Below are positions 35,159-42,914 of a DNA stretch of 64,000 nt, piece after piece; within the stretch, counting starts at the first letter, position 1; every line of letters begins with the position of its first letter. The notes below the pieces were generated by a model, which saw only the letters and a list, made by a program, of their open reading frames with translations, did no database searches and had not been told where the DNA came from. A program made the position numbers and the translations under genes. The stretch is from Kosakonia sp. H02 (GTDB taxonomy: Bacteria; Pseudomonadota; Gammaproteobacteria; Enterobacterales; Enterobacteriaceae), in contig CP131915.1 of assembly GCA_030704225.1 (NCBI GenBank), forward strand, positions 3,472,001 to 3,536,000, written 5' to 3'.

Positions 35159-36085
35159 TTAATAGGTCGCCAGCAAGGAGACAAAAGCCAAAAAGGCGAC
35201 GCCGAAACCGGCCCAGGTGATGCGCGAGGTGGCGACAAAACGCAGGCGCGCCATGCTGTTTTCAAACAGCGCGATCACCAGCACGCCGAGCAGCAGTTTG
35301 CCCAGCGCCACGACGACTGCCAGCAGCAAGCCCGTCACGCTAAAGTCGCTCATCTGCCCCCAGGGTAAAAAGACACCGACAAACAGTTGCAGCACCACCA
35401 GTTGTTTTAAGCTGATGCCCCATTTCATCACGGCAAAGCCGCTGCCGCTGTACTCGGAGAGCGGCCCTTCCTGCAACTCCTGCTCTGCTTCCGCGAGATC
35501 AAAAGGCAGTTTGCCCATTTCGATAAAAGTGGCGAAAGCGCAGGCGCAGAGCGCCAGAAACAGTGACAGGCTGTTGTGCAGCGGCCAGTGGTAAACGGTA
35601 TCGGTGATGTGTGTGATATGGGTGGAACCCGCAACCAGCGCCGCTACCCACAAACCGAGCAGCAAAATCGGCTCTACCAGCACGCCGAGCATCGCTTCGC
35701 GACTGGCACCGATGCCTGTAAACGGGCTGCCGGTATCCAGCCCGCTAATAACAAAAAAGAAGCGGGCAATCGCGAACAGGTAAATCAGGGTGATCAAATC
35801 GCCGAGCACCGGCAGCGGCGAGGCAATCGTCACCACTGGCAGCGCCGTGGCGATGGTCAGCATTACCCCGACCATCACAAACGGCGTTAACCGAAACACC
35901 CAACCGGACGCTGCCGGGGCGATACTTTGCCGCCCGAGCAGTTTGAACAGGTCGCGGTACTCTTGCAGCACGCCCGGCCCTACGCGGTTATGCAAACGCG
36001 CACGCGCCACGCGGCTAATACCAGAAAGCAGCGGCGCGAGGGCGAACAGCACCAGCGCCTGTATGGCAGCAAACAGAAAACTCAT
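35159..36085 (-). CDS. hycD: Formate hydrogenlyase membrane subunit HycD
   Basis: NuoH-like inner-membrane subunit that anchors the hydrogenase arm, 308 residues (E. coli 307) with about eight membrane spans. The conserved motif ISRVARARLHNRVGPGVLQE lies near residue 22, and the acidic loop LPFDLAEAEQELQEG near 205. It starts three bases after hycC. Confidence 0.95.
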   Translation of the reverse strand: MSFLFAAIQALVLFALAPLLSGISRVARARLHNRVGPGVLQEYRDLFKLLGRQSIAPAASGWVFRLTPFVMVGVMLTIATALPVVTIASPLPVLGDLITLIYLFAIARFFFVISGLDTGSPFTGIGASREAMLGVLVEPILLLGLWVAALVAGSTHITHITDTVYHWPLHNSLSLFLALCACAFATFIEMGKLPFDLAEAEQELQEGPLSEYSGSGFAVMKWGISLKQLVVLQLFVGVFLPWGQMSDFSVTGLLLAVVVALGKLLLGVLVIALFENSMARLRFVATSRITWAGFGVAFLAFVSLLATY

Positions 36086-36087
36086 CT

Positions 36088-37902
36088 TCAGGCTCCTCGC
36101 GAAATCACCACAACTACCAGCACCGCCAGCTCAATCAACGCCAGCCGCCGGAACAACACCGGTGCGCCCTCACCGCGCCATCCGGGAATGGGAAGCGTCG
36201 GCTCCAGCCATTTGCGCAGCTTCAGCACCGGGGCAAAGGCCGCTTTCACCGGCATGGCAAACCCGTGCGCGGTGATAACCATCGACTCTTCGTGATCGTA
36301 ACCGCACACCCAGGCACTTCCCCGGCGGCGGGCCGGCAGGCGATCGCCTTTAAGCAGCAACATCAGCAGCAGCGGTAACAGCGGCGCGGCAATCAGCAGC
36401 AGCGCCATCATCGGTTGTGAAACCACGGTATTGGCGGTTTGTAACGGCAGCGGAACGGCAGCGAACAGACGCGGTAGTAACCACGGCGCGGCAACGCCAC
36501 CAATGACGCAGCACAATGCCAGCGCCGCGACACTTGCCGTCATCAGCCACGGCACCGCGCGCGGGCTTGCGGCCTGTGCGGTACGCGGCGCACCGAGGAA
36601 GGTAACGCCATAGACTTTCGCCATACACATCACCGCCAGCGCGCCGGTAATAGCGAGACCCACCGCCAGCAGCGGCCCGAGTAGTTGCAAAGAGAACTCC
36701 CCGCTCGCACTTAAGCGAAAGAAGGATTGGTAGATAACCCACTCTCCGGCAAAACCGTTGAGCGGCGGCAGCGCGGCCATTGCCATCAACCCCACCAGCA
36801 TTGCCAGTGAAAGAACCGGCATCTTTTTACCGATGCCGCCGAGTTTTTCGATATCGCGATAGCCGGTGGAAAACCACAGCGCACCCGCGCCAAGAAACAG
36901 CGTGCTTTTAAATAAGCTGTGATTGAAAAGATGGTACAGACCGCCAACAAGCCCCAGCGCCACCAGCGCGGGTTGACGCAGCGCCAGCCCGGTAATGCCC
37001 GCGCCAAGCCCCAGCAAAATAATGCCGATATTCTCCAGCGTGTGGTAAGCGAGCAGGCGCTGAATGTTGTGCTCCATCAGCGCATACAACCCGCCGACAA
37101 AGGCGGTAATGATGCCAAACACCAGCAGCGCCACGCCCCACCATAGCGGCGGCTGGCCGCCGAGCAGAGAGAGATTCAAAATACCGAACAGGCCGATTTT
37201 CATGACCACAGAGGAAAAGAGCGCCGCCGCCGGAGCCGGTGCGTTGGCATGGGCCTGCGGCACCCAGGCATGCAGCGGAATAATCCCCGCCAGCAGGCCA
37301 AAACCGATAACACCTGTCAGCCAGATGCCGCTGCTCAGCGGTTGTCCATTTAAGACGGCGAAATCCAGTGTCTGATAGCGCTGCCACAGCAGCCAGCAGA
37401 CAATTGCCAGCAACAGCGTGCCAAGGCGACCCATGGCAAACCACAGTTTGCCCGATGCGCTACAGCCGGTGAGGAACACTGCACTTAGCGCCATGATCTC
37501 TGCCATTACCACCAGCGCGCCAAAACTCGCCGCGCTCACGGCGCAGATCGCCGCCGCCAGCAATAAATTGATCAGCAAACCGTTGGCTTGCACCTGCTCA
37601 TGGCGATGCCAGGCAATGTTATACAGGCTGGTAAACGCGCCGCAAACGCCGAGGGTAATCAGCCATACTGCACTCAGCGGTGTGACCAGGATGTGATACT
37701 CAATCAGCGGGAGCGTGCCGGTCAGGGTTTGTGCGTCGAGCAGGACACTGATGCCTGTCACCGTTGCCAACACGCTGCCAACGACGCCGCCAATACCGGC
37801 CAGCAGGCCGCTGAAGATTTTTACTGGCGTAAAGAGATACGCCAGCGCCGCTGCGCAGGTAAGCACCAGTACGGCACCGCTAAGCAAAGAGAGAAGAGTC
37901 AT
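36088..37902 (-). CDS. hycC: Formate hydrogenlyase membrane subunit HycC
   Basis: NuoL/M-like antiporter-type subunit, 604 residues (E. coli 608), with about 14-16 hydrophobic spans. The proton_antipo_M motifs include PLHAWVPQAHANAPAPAAAL near 220 and the lysine/histidine pair in LLAYHTLENIG near 275. It forms the membrane arm with HycD and may move ions during hydrogen production. It overlaps hycB by ATGA. Confidence 0.95.
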   Translation of the reverse strand: MTLLSLLSGAVLVLTCAAALAYLFTPVKIFSGLLAGIGGVVGSVLATVTGISVLLDAQTLTGTLPLIEYHILVTPLSAVWLITLGVCGAFTSLYNIAWHRHEQVQANGLLINLLLAAAICAVSAASFGALVVMAEIMALSAVFLTGCSASGKLWFAMGRLGTLLLAIVCWLLWQRYQTLDFAVLNGQPLSSGIWLTGVIGFGLLAGIIPLHAWVPQAHANAPAPAAALFSSVVMKIGLFGILNLSLLGGQPPLWWGVALLVFGIITAFVGGLYALMEHNIQRLLAYHTLENIGIILLGLGAGITGLALRQPALVALGLVGGLYHLFNHSLFKSTLFLGAGALWFSTGYRDIEKLGGIGKKMPVLSLAMLVGLMAMAALPPLNGFAGEWVIYQSFFRLSASGEFSLQLLGPLLAVGLAITGALAVMCMAKVYGVTFLGAPRTAQAASPRAVPWLMTASVAALALCCVIGGVAAPWLLPRLFAAVPLPLQTANTVVSQPMMALLLIAAPLLPLLLMLLLKGDRLPARRRGSAWVCGYDHEESMVITAHGFAMPVKAAFAPVLKLRKWLEPTLPIPGWRGEGAPVLFRRLALIELAVLVVVVISRGA

Positions 37903-38507
37903 TTCGCGCTCCCGTTACGCTGCGTAAATAACGACAAATCGCCGTAATCGGTATTCAGGGTTTGCTCGCGCTTGCGCCGGCTAGCTCGGGCAATATCACG
38001 GTTATTCACCAGATGCAGCGCTTTGGTCGGGCACATACGCACGCAGGCCGGGCCTTGAGAATCGAAATGGCAGAGATCGCATTTCACGGCGATGGCGCGA
38101 ACGCCGGGCACCCAGTCCAGCAAGCTGCTGACCCGCGCAGGCGCAGGGGGCGCTGCGGGCGCTTTCGGGCTGTTGACGTTGGCCGGAATATCCAGCGGGC
38201 GGCTCCCGGAAAATTCGATAGCGCCAAAGGGACAGGCAATTGCGCATAGCTTGCAACTGACGCACAGGCTTTCATTAAGCTGCACCGCGCCATCGATGCG
38301 GTTAATGGCATTGACCGGACAGACGCCTGCGCAGGGGGCATCTTCACAATGGTGACACTGCTGCGGCGCGGATTCATGTTCATTGCGCATCACGCGCAGG
38401 CGCGGCATGGCTTGCAGCCCATGCGCCCGGTGCGTTTCCGCGCAGGCGGCTTCGCAGGTGTGGCAGCCAATACACAGTGCGGAATCGGCAATTACAAAAC
38501 GGTTCAC
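37899..38507 (-). CDS. hycB: Formate hydrogenlyase small iron-sulfur subunit HycB
   Basis: Polyferredoxin that takes electrons from formate dehydrogenase H, 202 residues from a GTG start (E. coli 203). Four 4Fe-4S motifs: CIGCHTCEAAC, CHHCEDAPCAGVCP, CVSCKLCAIACP and CDLCHFDSQGPACVRMCP. The GTG at 38507 was chosen because a GAGG ribosome site lies eight bases upstream and the E. coli protein begins at the same residue (NRFVIADS). An in-frame start at 38549 would extend into the FhlA-site region. Confidence 0.93.
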   Translation of the reverse strand: MNRFVIADSALCIGCHTCEAACAETHRAHGLQAMPRLRVMRNEHESAPQQCHHCEDAPCAGVCPVNAINRIDGAVQLNESLCVSCKLCAIACPFGAIEFSGSRPLDIPANVNSPKAPAAPPAPARVSSLLDWVPGVRAIAVKCDLCHFDSQGPACVRMCPTKALHLVNNRDIARASRRKREQTLNTDYGDLSLFTQRNGSAK

Positions 38508-38549
38508 CAGTTCATCCTCAGGTGATTCACCCGGCTTACGGGCGGTCAT

Positions 38550-38600
38550 TTTTGACGAAACGTGTCGCCCGGCGTGTCACTTCGACACCCGTCGACACCC
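38550..38600. promoter_or_regulatory. Candidate FhlA-binding region between hycA and hycB
   Basis: The 97-base hycA-hycB gap holds TTTTTGACGAAACGTGTCG, the perfect repeat GTGTC-ACTTC-GACAC (38574-38588) and CCGTCGACACCC. E. coli has an FhlA site in this same internal gap, and the GTGTC/GACAC pattern recurs in the hycA-hypA region. Confidence 0.6.
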
Positions 38601-38604
38601 AAAC

Positions 38605-39051
38605 TCAGGCCAGCGCCAGCGTGGCGAGATTGACCGGCGTATCCGCTTCCATGGCGACGTACAGGGTGGTGTAAACGGTGGCGATTTTGTCGAGATAGTG
38701 CTCGAGCACTTTTTCACGATCCTGCGCGCTGAACACGCCATCGACTTTGCCATCGCTGGTGAGCCAGGCCTCGCCAATCACGTGCTTATCGTCGCTATCT
38801 TTGTTGGCAATTGCGTATTCGATGGTGTGGCCGTTAAAGCCGCCGGACAGCGTGATGTAAACCGTGAAGTGCTCGAACAGGACAAAACTGAGCTGCTGTT
38901 CCGGCGCACAGCCAATGGCGTGATGTAAACGCGCTCTGGAGAGCGTAATCCCCTGAACCAGCGCGTTGCAGTAATTGCGCCACGCGTCTTGCAGGCGGTG
39001 ATGCCGCCCGGCGATGTAATCTGCCTTTTCGCTAATTTCCCAAATCGTCAT
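38605..39051 (-). CDS. hycA: Formate hydrogenlyase regulatory protein HycA
   Basis: Negative regulator of the formate regulon, 148 residues (E. coli 153), thought to counteract FhlA; the mechanism is not visible from sequence. It is the first gene of the hyc operon, behind a sigma-54 promoter, so it gives feedback on its own activator. No DNA-binding motif is evident. Confidence 0.94.
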   Translation of the reverse strand: MTIWEISEKADYIAGRHHRLQDAWRNYCNALVQGITLSRARLHHAIGCAPEQQLSFVLFEHFTVYITLSGGFNGHTIEYAIANKDSDDKHVIGEAWLTSDGKVDGVFSAQDREKVLEHYLDKIATVYTTLYVAMEADTPVNLATLALA

Positions 39052-39087
39052 GTCTGCTTACCCGGTTAATTGAAACAACGGCGGTAA

Positions 39088-39103
39088 AGCATCATCCGTG
39101 CCA
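39088..39103 (-). promoter_or_regulatory. Sigma-54 promoter of the hyc operon
   Basis: On the minus strand TGGCAC-GGATG-ATGCT keeps GG and GC at -24 and -12 with correct spacing, 37 bases before the hycA start. Confidence 0.82.
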
Positions 39104-39150
39104 AATTTTAATTGCTTGATTTTTATGAAAATAAAGTGGGATAGCAGAAG

Positions 39151-39194
39151 ATTTCGACGTGTCATCTCGACATGTTCGACATCGTCACAGTGAC
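39151..39194. promoter_or_regulatory. Candidate FhlA-binding region between hycA and hypA
   Basis: Contains TTTCGACGTGTCATCTCGAC followed by ATGTTCGACATCGTCAC, a cluster of TGTC/GACA repeats lying between the two divergent sigma-54 promoters. The position and repeats fit the upstream activating sequence shared by hyc and hyp in E. coli. Confidence 0.65.
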
Positions 39195-39205
39195 TAAACC
39201 GGCGG

Positions 39206-39221
39206 TGGCACTGTTATTGCA
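39206..39221 (+). promoter_or_regulatory. Sigma-54 promoter of the hyp operon
   Basis: TGGCAC-TGTTA-TTGCA is a perfect consensus -24/-12 element, 30 bases before the hypA start. Confidence 0.9.
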
Positions 39222-39251
39222 TCTAAGGCGGCAAAGCCATGAGGAGGCGTT

Positions 39252-39599
39252 ATGCATGAAATAACCCTGTGCCAGCGTGCGCTGGAAGTGATTGAACAAC
39301 AGGCGGCGGCGAACGGTGCCCGAAAAGTCACCGCCGTGTGGCTAAAAATTGGCGCATTTTCTTGCGTCGAAACGGAAGCTTTAACGTTTTGTTTTGATCT
39401 GGTTTGCCGTGGCAGCCTGGCGGAAGGTTGTACACTGCACATCGAAGAACAACAGGCCGAGTGCTGGTGTGAGTCTTGCCAGCAATACGTCACGTTACTT
39501 AGCCAGCGTGTGCGCCGCTGTCCACAATGCCACAGCGACCAGTTGCAGATCGTCGCCGATGACGGAATGCAAATTCAGCGACTGGAAATTGAGGAGTAA
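39252..39599 (+). CDS. hypA: Hydrogenase nickel incorporation protein HypA
   Basis: Nickel chaperone for hydrogenase 3, 115 residues (E. coli 116). The N-terminal MHE nickel motif is present and the zinc-finger cysteines are in CESC and CPQC (about residues 74-93). It delivers nickel with HypB into the HycE precursor. It is first in hypABCDE and is followed by hypB three bases later. Confidence 0.96.
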   Translation: MHEITLCQRALEVIEQQAAANGARKVTAVWLKIGAFSCVETEALTFCFDLVCRGSLAEGCTLHIEEQQAECWCESCQQYVTLLSQRVRRCPQCHSDQLQIVADDGMQIQRLEIEE

Positions 39600-39602
39600 A
39601 CA

Positions 39603-40475
39603 ATGTGTACAACATGTGGTTGTCAGGACGGAAACCTTTATATAGAAGGTGACGAGCATAATCCCCACTCCGCGTTTCGCGGCGCGCCTTTCGCCCCGGC
39701 GAACCGCCCGGCGTTAAAAATCACCGGGGTGAAAACCGACAATTTCAGCCCGACGCAGCTCGATTCCGGCGATCTGCATTATGGTCACGGTGAAGCCGGA
39801 ACCCATGCGCCAGGCATGAGCCAGCGGCGGATGCTGGAAGTCGAAATCGACGTGCTGGATAAAAACAACCAGATCGCCGCCCGCAACCGCGCCCGCTTCG
39901 CCGCCCGCCAACAGCTCGTACTGAATCTCGTGTCCAGCCCCGGCTCCGGCAAAACCACCCTGCTTACGGAAACGCTCCAGCGCCTGAAAAATCGCCTCCC
40001 TTGCGCGGTTATCGAAGGCGATCAGCAAACTGTCAACGACGCCGCGCGCATTCGCGCCACCGGCACCCCGGCGATTCAGGTCAATACCGGCAAAGGCTGC
40101 CATCTTGATGCGCAGATGATTGCCGATGCCGCGCCGCGCCTGCCCCTTGATGAACACGGCATTCTGTTTATCGAAAACGTCGGCAACCTGGTCTGCCCGG
40201 CCGGGTTTGATCTCGGCGAGCGTCATAAAGTGGCGGTGTTATCCGTCACCGAAGGGGAAGACAAGCCGCTTAAATACCCGCATATGTTCGCCGCCGCCTC
40301 GCTGATGTTACTCAATAAAATCGACCTGCTGCCGTACCTTAATTTCAACGTTGAACAGTGCATCGCTTACGCACGGGAAGTGAACCCGGACATTGAGATC
40401 CTGCTGGTTTCCGCCACCAAAGGCGACGGCATGGACGCGTGGCTTGACTGGCTGGAGACGCAACGATGTGTATAG
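39603..40475 (+). CDS. hypB: Hydrogenase nickel incorporation GTPase HypB
   Basis: GTPase that drives nickel insertion, 290 residues as in E. coli. The high-affinity N-terminal nickel motif MCTTCGC is present. The G domain has P-loop SSPGSGKTTLL near 115, metal-site Cys-His in TGKGCHLDAQ and guanine motif NKID. There is no histidine-rich nickel storage stretch. It overlaps hypC by ten bases. Confidence 0.96.
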   Translation: MCTTCGCQDGNLYIEGDEHNPHSAFRGAPFAPANRPALKITGVKTDNFSPTQLDSGDLHYGHGEAGTHAPGMSQRRMLEVEIDVLDKNNQIAARNRARFAARQQLVLNLVSSPGSGKTTLLTETLQRLKNRLPCAVIEGDQQTVNDAARIRATGTPAIQVNTGKGCHLDAQMIADAAPRLPLDEHGILFIENVGNLVCPAGFDLGERHKVAVLSVTEGEDKPLKYPHMFAAASLMLLNKIDLLPYLNFNVEQCIAYAREVNPDIEILLVSATKGDGMDAWLDWLETQRCV

Positions 40476-40738
40476 GCGTTCCGGGTCAAATTTGTGCCAT
40501 TAATGGCTTACAGGCCAAAGTGGATGTCAGCGGTATTCAGCGCGATGTGGATTTAACCCTCGTCGGCAGCCATGACGAAAACGGCCAGTCGCGCCTTGGG
40601 CAGTGGGTGCTGGTGCATGTTGGTTTCGCGATGAGCGTGATTAACGAAGACGAAGCGCTGGATACCCTGGCAGCGCTGCAAAACATGTTCGATGTCGAAC
40701 CCGATATCGGCGCGCTGCTCTACGGCGAGGAGAAATAA
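40466..40738 (+). CDS. hypC: Hydrogenase maturation chaperone HypC
   Basis: Chaperone that carries the Fe(CN)2CO unit with HypD and delivers it to the HycE precursor, 90 residues as in E. coli. The essential Cys2 is present (MCIGVPGQI). It overlaps hypB by ten bases and shares one base with the hypD start. Confidence 0.96.
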   Translation: MCIGVPGQICAINGLQAKVDVSGIQRDVDLTLVGSHDENGQSRLGQWVLVHVGFAMSVINEDEALDTLAALQNMFDVEPDIGALLYGEEK

Positions 40739-41859
40739 TGCGTTTTGTCGATGAATACCGCGCCCCGGAACAGGTGATGCAGTTGATTGCTCACCTGCGC
40801 GAACGGGCAACGCATCTCACTTACACCGAAGCGCGCCCGCTGCGCATTATGGAAGTGTGCGGCGGTCACACCCATGCCATTTTCAAGTTCGGCCTCGACC
40901 AGCTATTGCCGGACAATATTGAGTTTATCCACGGCCCTGGCTGCCCGGTTTGCGTGCTGCCGATGGGGCGCATTGATACCTGCGTGGAGATTGCCAGCCA
41001 CCCGGAGGTGATTTTCTGCACCTTTGGCGATGCCATGCGCGTGCCGGGGAAAAACGGTTCGCTATTGCAGGCGAAAGCGCGCGGCGCGGATGTGCGCATT
41101 GTCTATTCACCGATGGACGCGCTGGCGCTGGCGGAAAAAAATCCGCAGCGCAAAGTGGTGTTCTTTGGTCTCGGTTTCGAAACCACCATGCCCGCCACCG
41201 CCATTACGCTGCAACAGGCGAAAGCGCGTGATATCGACAATTTCTGGTTCTTCTGCCAGCACATTACGCTGATTCCGACGCTGCGCAGCCTGCTCGAACA
41301 GCCGGATAACGGCATTGATGCTTTTCTCGCGCCCGGCCATGTCAGCATGGTGATCGGTACAGAGGCTTACACTTTTATCGCCGATGAGTTTCAGCGCCCG
41401 TTAGTGGTGGCGGGTTTCGAACCCCTGGATCTGTTACAGGGCGTGGTGATGCTGGTCGAACAGAAAATTTCCGCCCACAGCCAGGTGGAAAACCAGTACC
41501 GCCGCGTAGTGCCGGATGAGGGCAACCGGCTGGCGCAGGCTGCCATCGCCGAGGTGTTTACGGTACGCGGCGACAGCGAATGGCGCGGGCTGGGGTTAAT
41601 TGGCGAGTCCGGCGTCCATCTGACAGAGCACTACCAGCGTTTCGATGCCGAAGCGAATTTTCGCCCGGCGGTGCAGCAGGTCTATGACGACCCGCGCGCC
41701 CGCTGCGGCGACGTGCTGACCGGGCGATGCAAACCGCACCAGTGCCCGCTCTTTGGCAACACCTGTAACCCGCAAACGGCCTTTGGTGCATTGATGGTCT
41801 CGTCCGAAGGCGCCTGCGCGGCCTGGTATCACTATCGCGCTCAGGAGAGTGAAGCATGA
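40738..41859 (+). CDS. hypD: Hydrogenase maturation protein HypD
   Basis: Iron-sulfur scaffold protein that assembles the iron-cyanide centre, 373 residues as in E. coli. The conserved CGGHTH motif is near 41, GPGCPVC near 69-75, and the 4Fe-4S cysteines fall in the C-terminal part (CGDVLTGRCKPHQCPLFGNTC, split here as CGDVLTGRC and HQCPLFGNTC). The stop overlaps hypE as ATGA. Confidence 0.96.
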   Translation: MRFVDEYRAPEQVMQLIAHLRERATHLTYTEARPLRIMEVCGGHTHAIFKFGLDQLLPDNIEFIHGPGCPVCVLPMGRIDTCVEIASHPEVIFCTFGDAMRVPGKNGSLLQAKARGADVRIVYSPMDALALAEKNPQRKVVFFGLGFETTMPATAITLQQAKARDIDNFWFFCQHITLIPTLRSLLEQPDNGIDAFLAPGHVSMVIGTEAYTFIADEFQRPLVVAGFEPLDLLQGVVMLVEQKISAHSQVENQYRRVVPDEGNRLAQAAIAEVFTVRGDSEWRGLGLIGESGVHLTEHYQRFDAEANFRPAVQQVYDDPRARCGDVLTGRCKPHQCPLFGNTCNPQTAFGALMVSSEGACAAWYHYRAQESEA

Positions 41860-42866
41860 ATGACGTCCAGATGGCGCACGGCAGCGGCGGCCAGGCGATG
41901 CAGCAGCTAATCAGCCAGCTTTTTATGGAAGCCTTTGCCAACCCGTGGCTGGCGGAGCAGGAAGATCAGGCGCGCCTTGATTTAACCACGCTGGCAGCGG
42001 ATGGCGACAGGTTGGCCTTCTCTACCGACAGCTATGTTATCGACCCGCTGTTTTTCCCCGGCGGCGATATCGGCAAGCTGGCGGTCTGCGGCACGGCGAA
42101 TGATATTGCCGTTAGCGGCGCCACGCCGCGCTACCTCTCCTGCGGTTTTATCCTCGAAGAAGGCCTGCCGATGGCAACGCTGAAAAGCGTGGTTGAGAGC
42201 ATGGCGGAAACCGCCCGCCGCGCCGATATCGCCATTGTGACCGGTGATACCAAAGTGGTGCAGCGCGGCGCGGCGGACAAACTGTTTATCAATACCGCCG
42301 GGATCGGCGCTATCCCAACCTCCCTTCGTTGGGCGGCAGCGTCACTTCAGCCGGGTGATGTGTTGCTGGTCAGCGGTACACTTGGCGATCACGGTGCCAC
42401 CATTCTCAACTTACGTGAAGGGCTAGGGCTGGACGGCGAACTTACCAGCGACTGTGCGGTATTAACGCCGCTGATCGCGCAGTTACGCCATATTCCCGGC
42501 GTGAAAGCCCTGCGCGATGCCACCCGTGGCGGTGTTAACGCAGTGGTGCATGAATTTGCCGCGTCTTGCGGCTATGGCATTGAATTAAATGAGCGGAGTT
42601 TGCCGGTCAAACCGGCAGTGCGCGGGGTTTGCGAGCTGCTGGGGCTGGATGCGCTCAATTTCGCCAATGAAGGAAAACTGGTGATTGCCGTACAGCGCGA
42701 GGCCGCAGAGCAGGTGCTGGCACAATTACGCGCTCATCCATTAGGGCGCGATGCAGCAATAATTGGGGAAGTGGTCGAACACAAAGGTGTGCGGCTGGCA
42801 GGGCTTTATGGCGTAAAACGCCTTTTAGATTTACCCCATGCGGAGCCGCTGCCGCGGATTTGCTAG
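41856..42866 (+). CDS. hypE: Hydrogenase maturation protein HypE
   Basis: PurM-like ATPase that dehydrates the thiocarboxamide on its C-terminal cysteine to thiocyanate, the cyanide source. It has 336 residues and ends in PRIC, so Cys336 is the carbamoyl acceptor from HypF. The N-terminal glycine motif MAHGSGGQAMQQLI is intact. fhlA follows 48 bases later on the same strand. Confidence 0.96.
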   Translation: MNDVQMAHGSGGQAMQQLISQLFMEAFANPWLAEQEDQARLDLTTLAADGDRLAFSTDSYVIDPLFFPGGDIGKLAVCGTANDIAVSGATPRYLSCGFILEEGLPMATLKSVVESMAETARRADIAIVTGDTKVVQRGAADKLFINTAGIGAIPTSLRWAAASLQPGDVLLVSGTLGDHGATILNLREGLGLDGELTSDCAVLTPLIAQLRHIPGVKALRDATRGGVNAVVHEFAASCGYGIELNERSLPVKPAVRGVCELLGLDALNFANEGKLVIAVQREAAEQVLAQLRAHPLGRDAAIIGEVVEHKGVRLAGLYGVKRLLDLPHAEPLPRIC

Positions 42867-42914
42867 GTTTTTTTATTTTTTTCACACCTGTTGGTGTGTT
42901 CCTGGATGAGCAAA

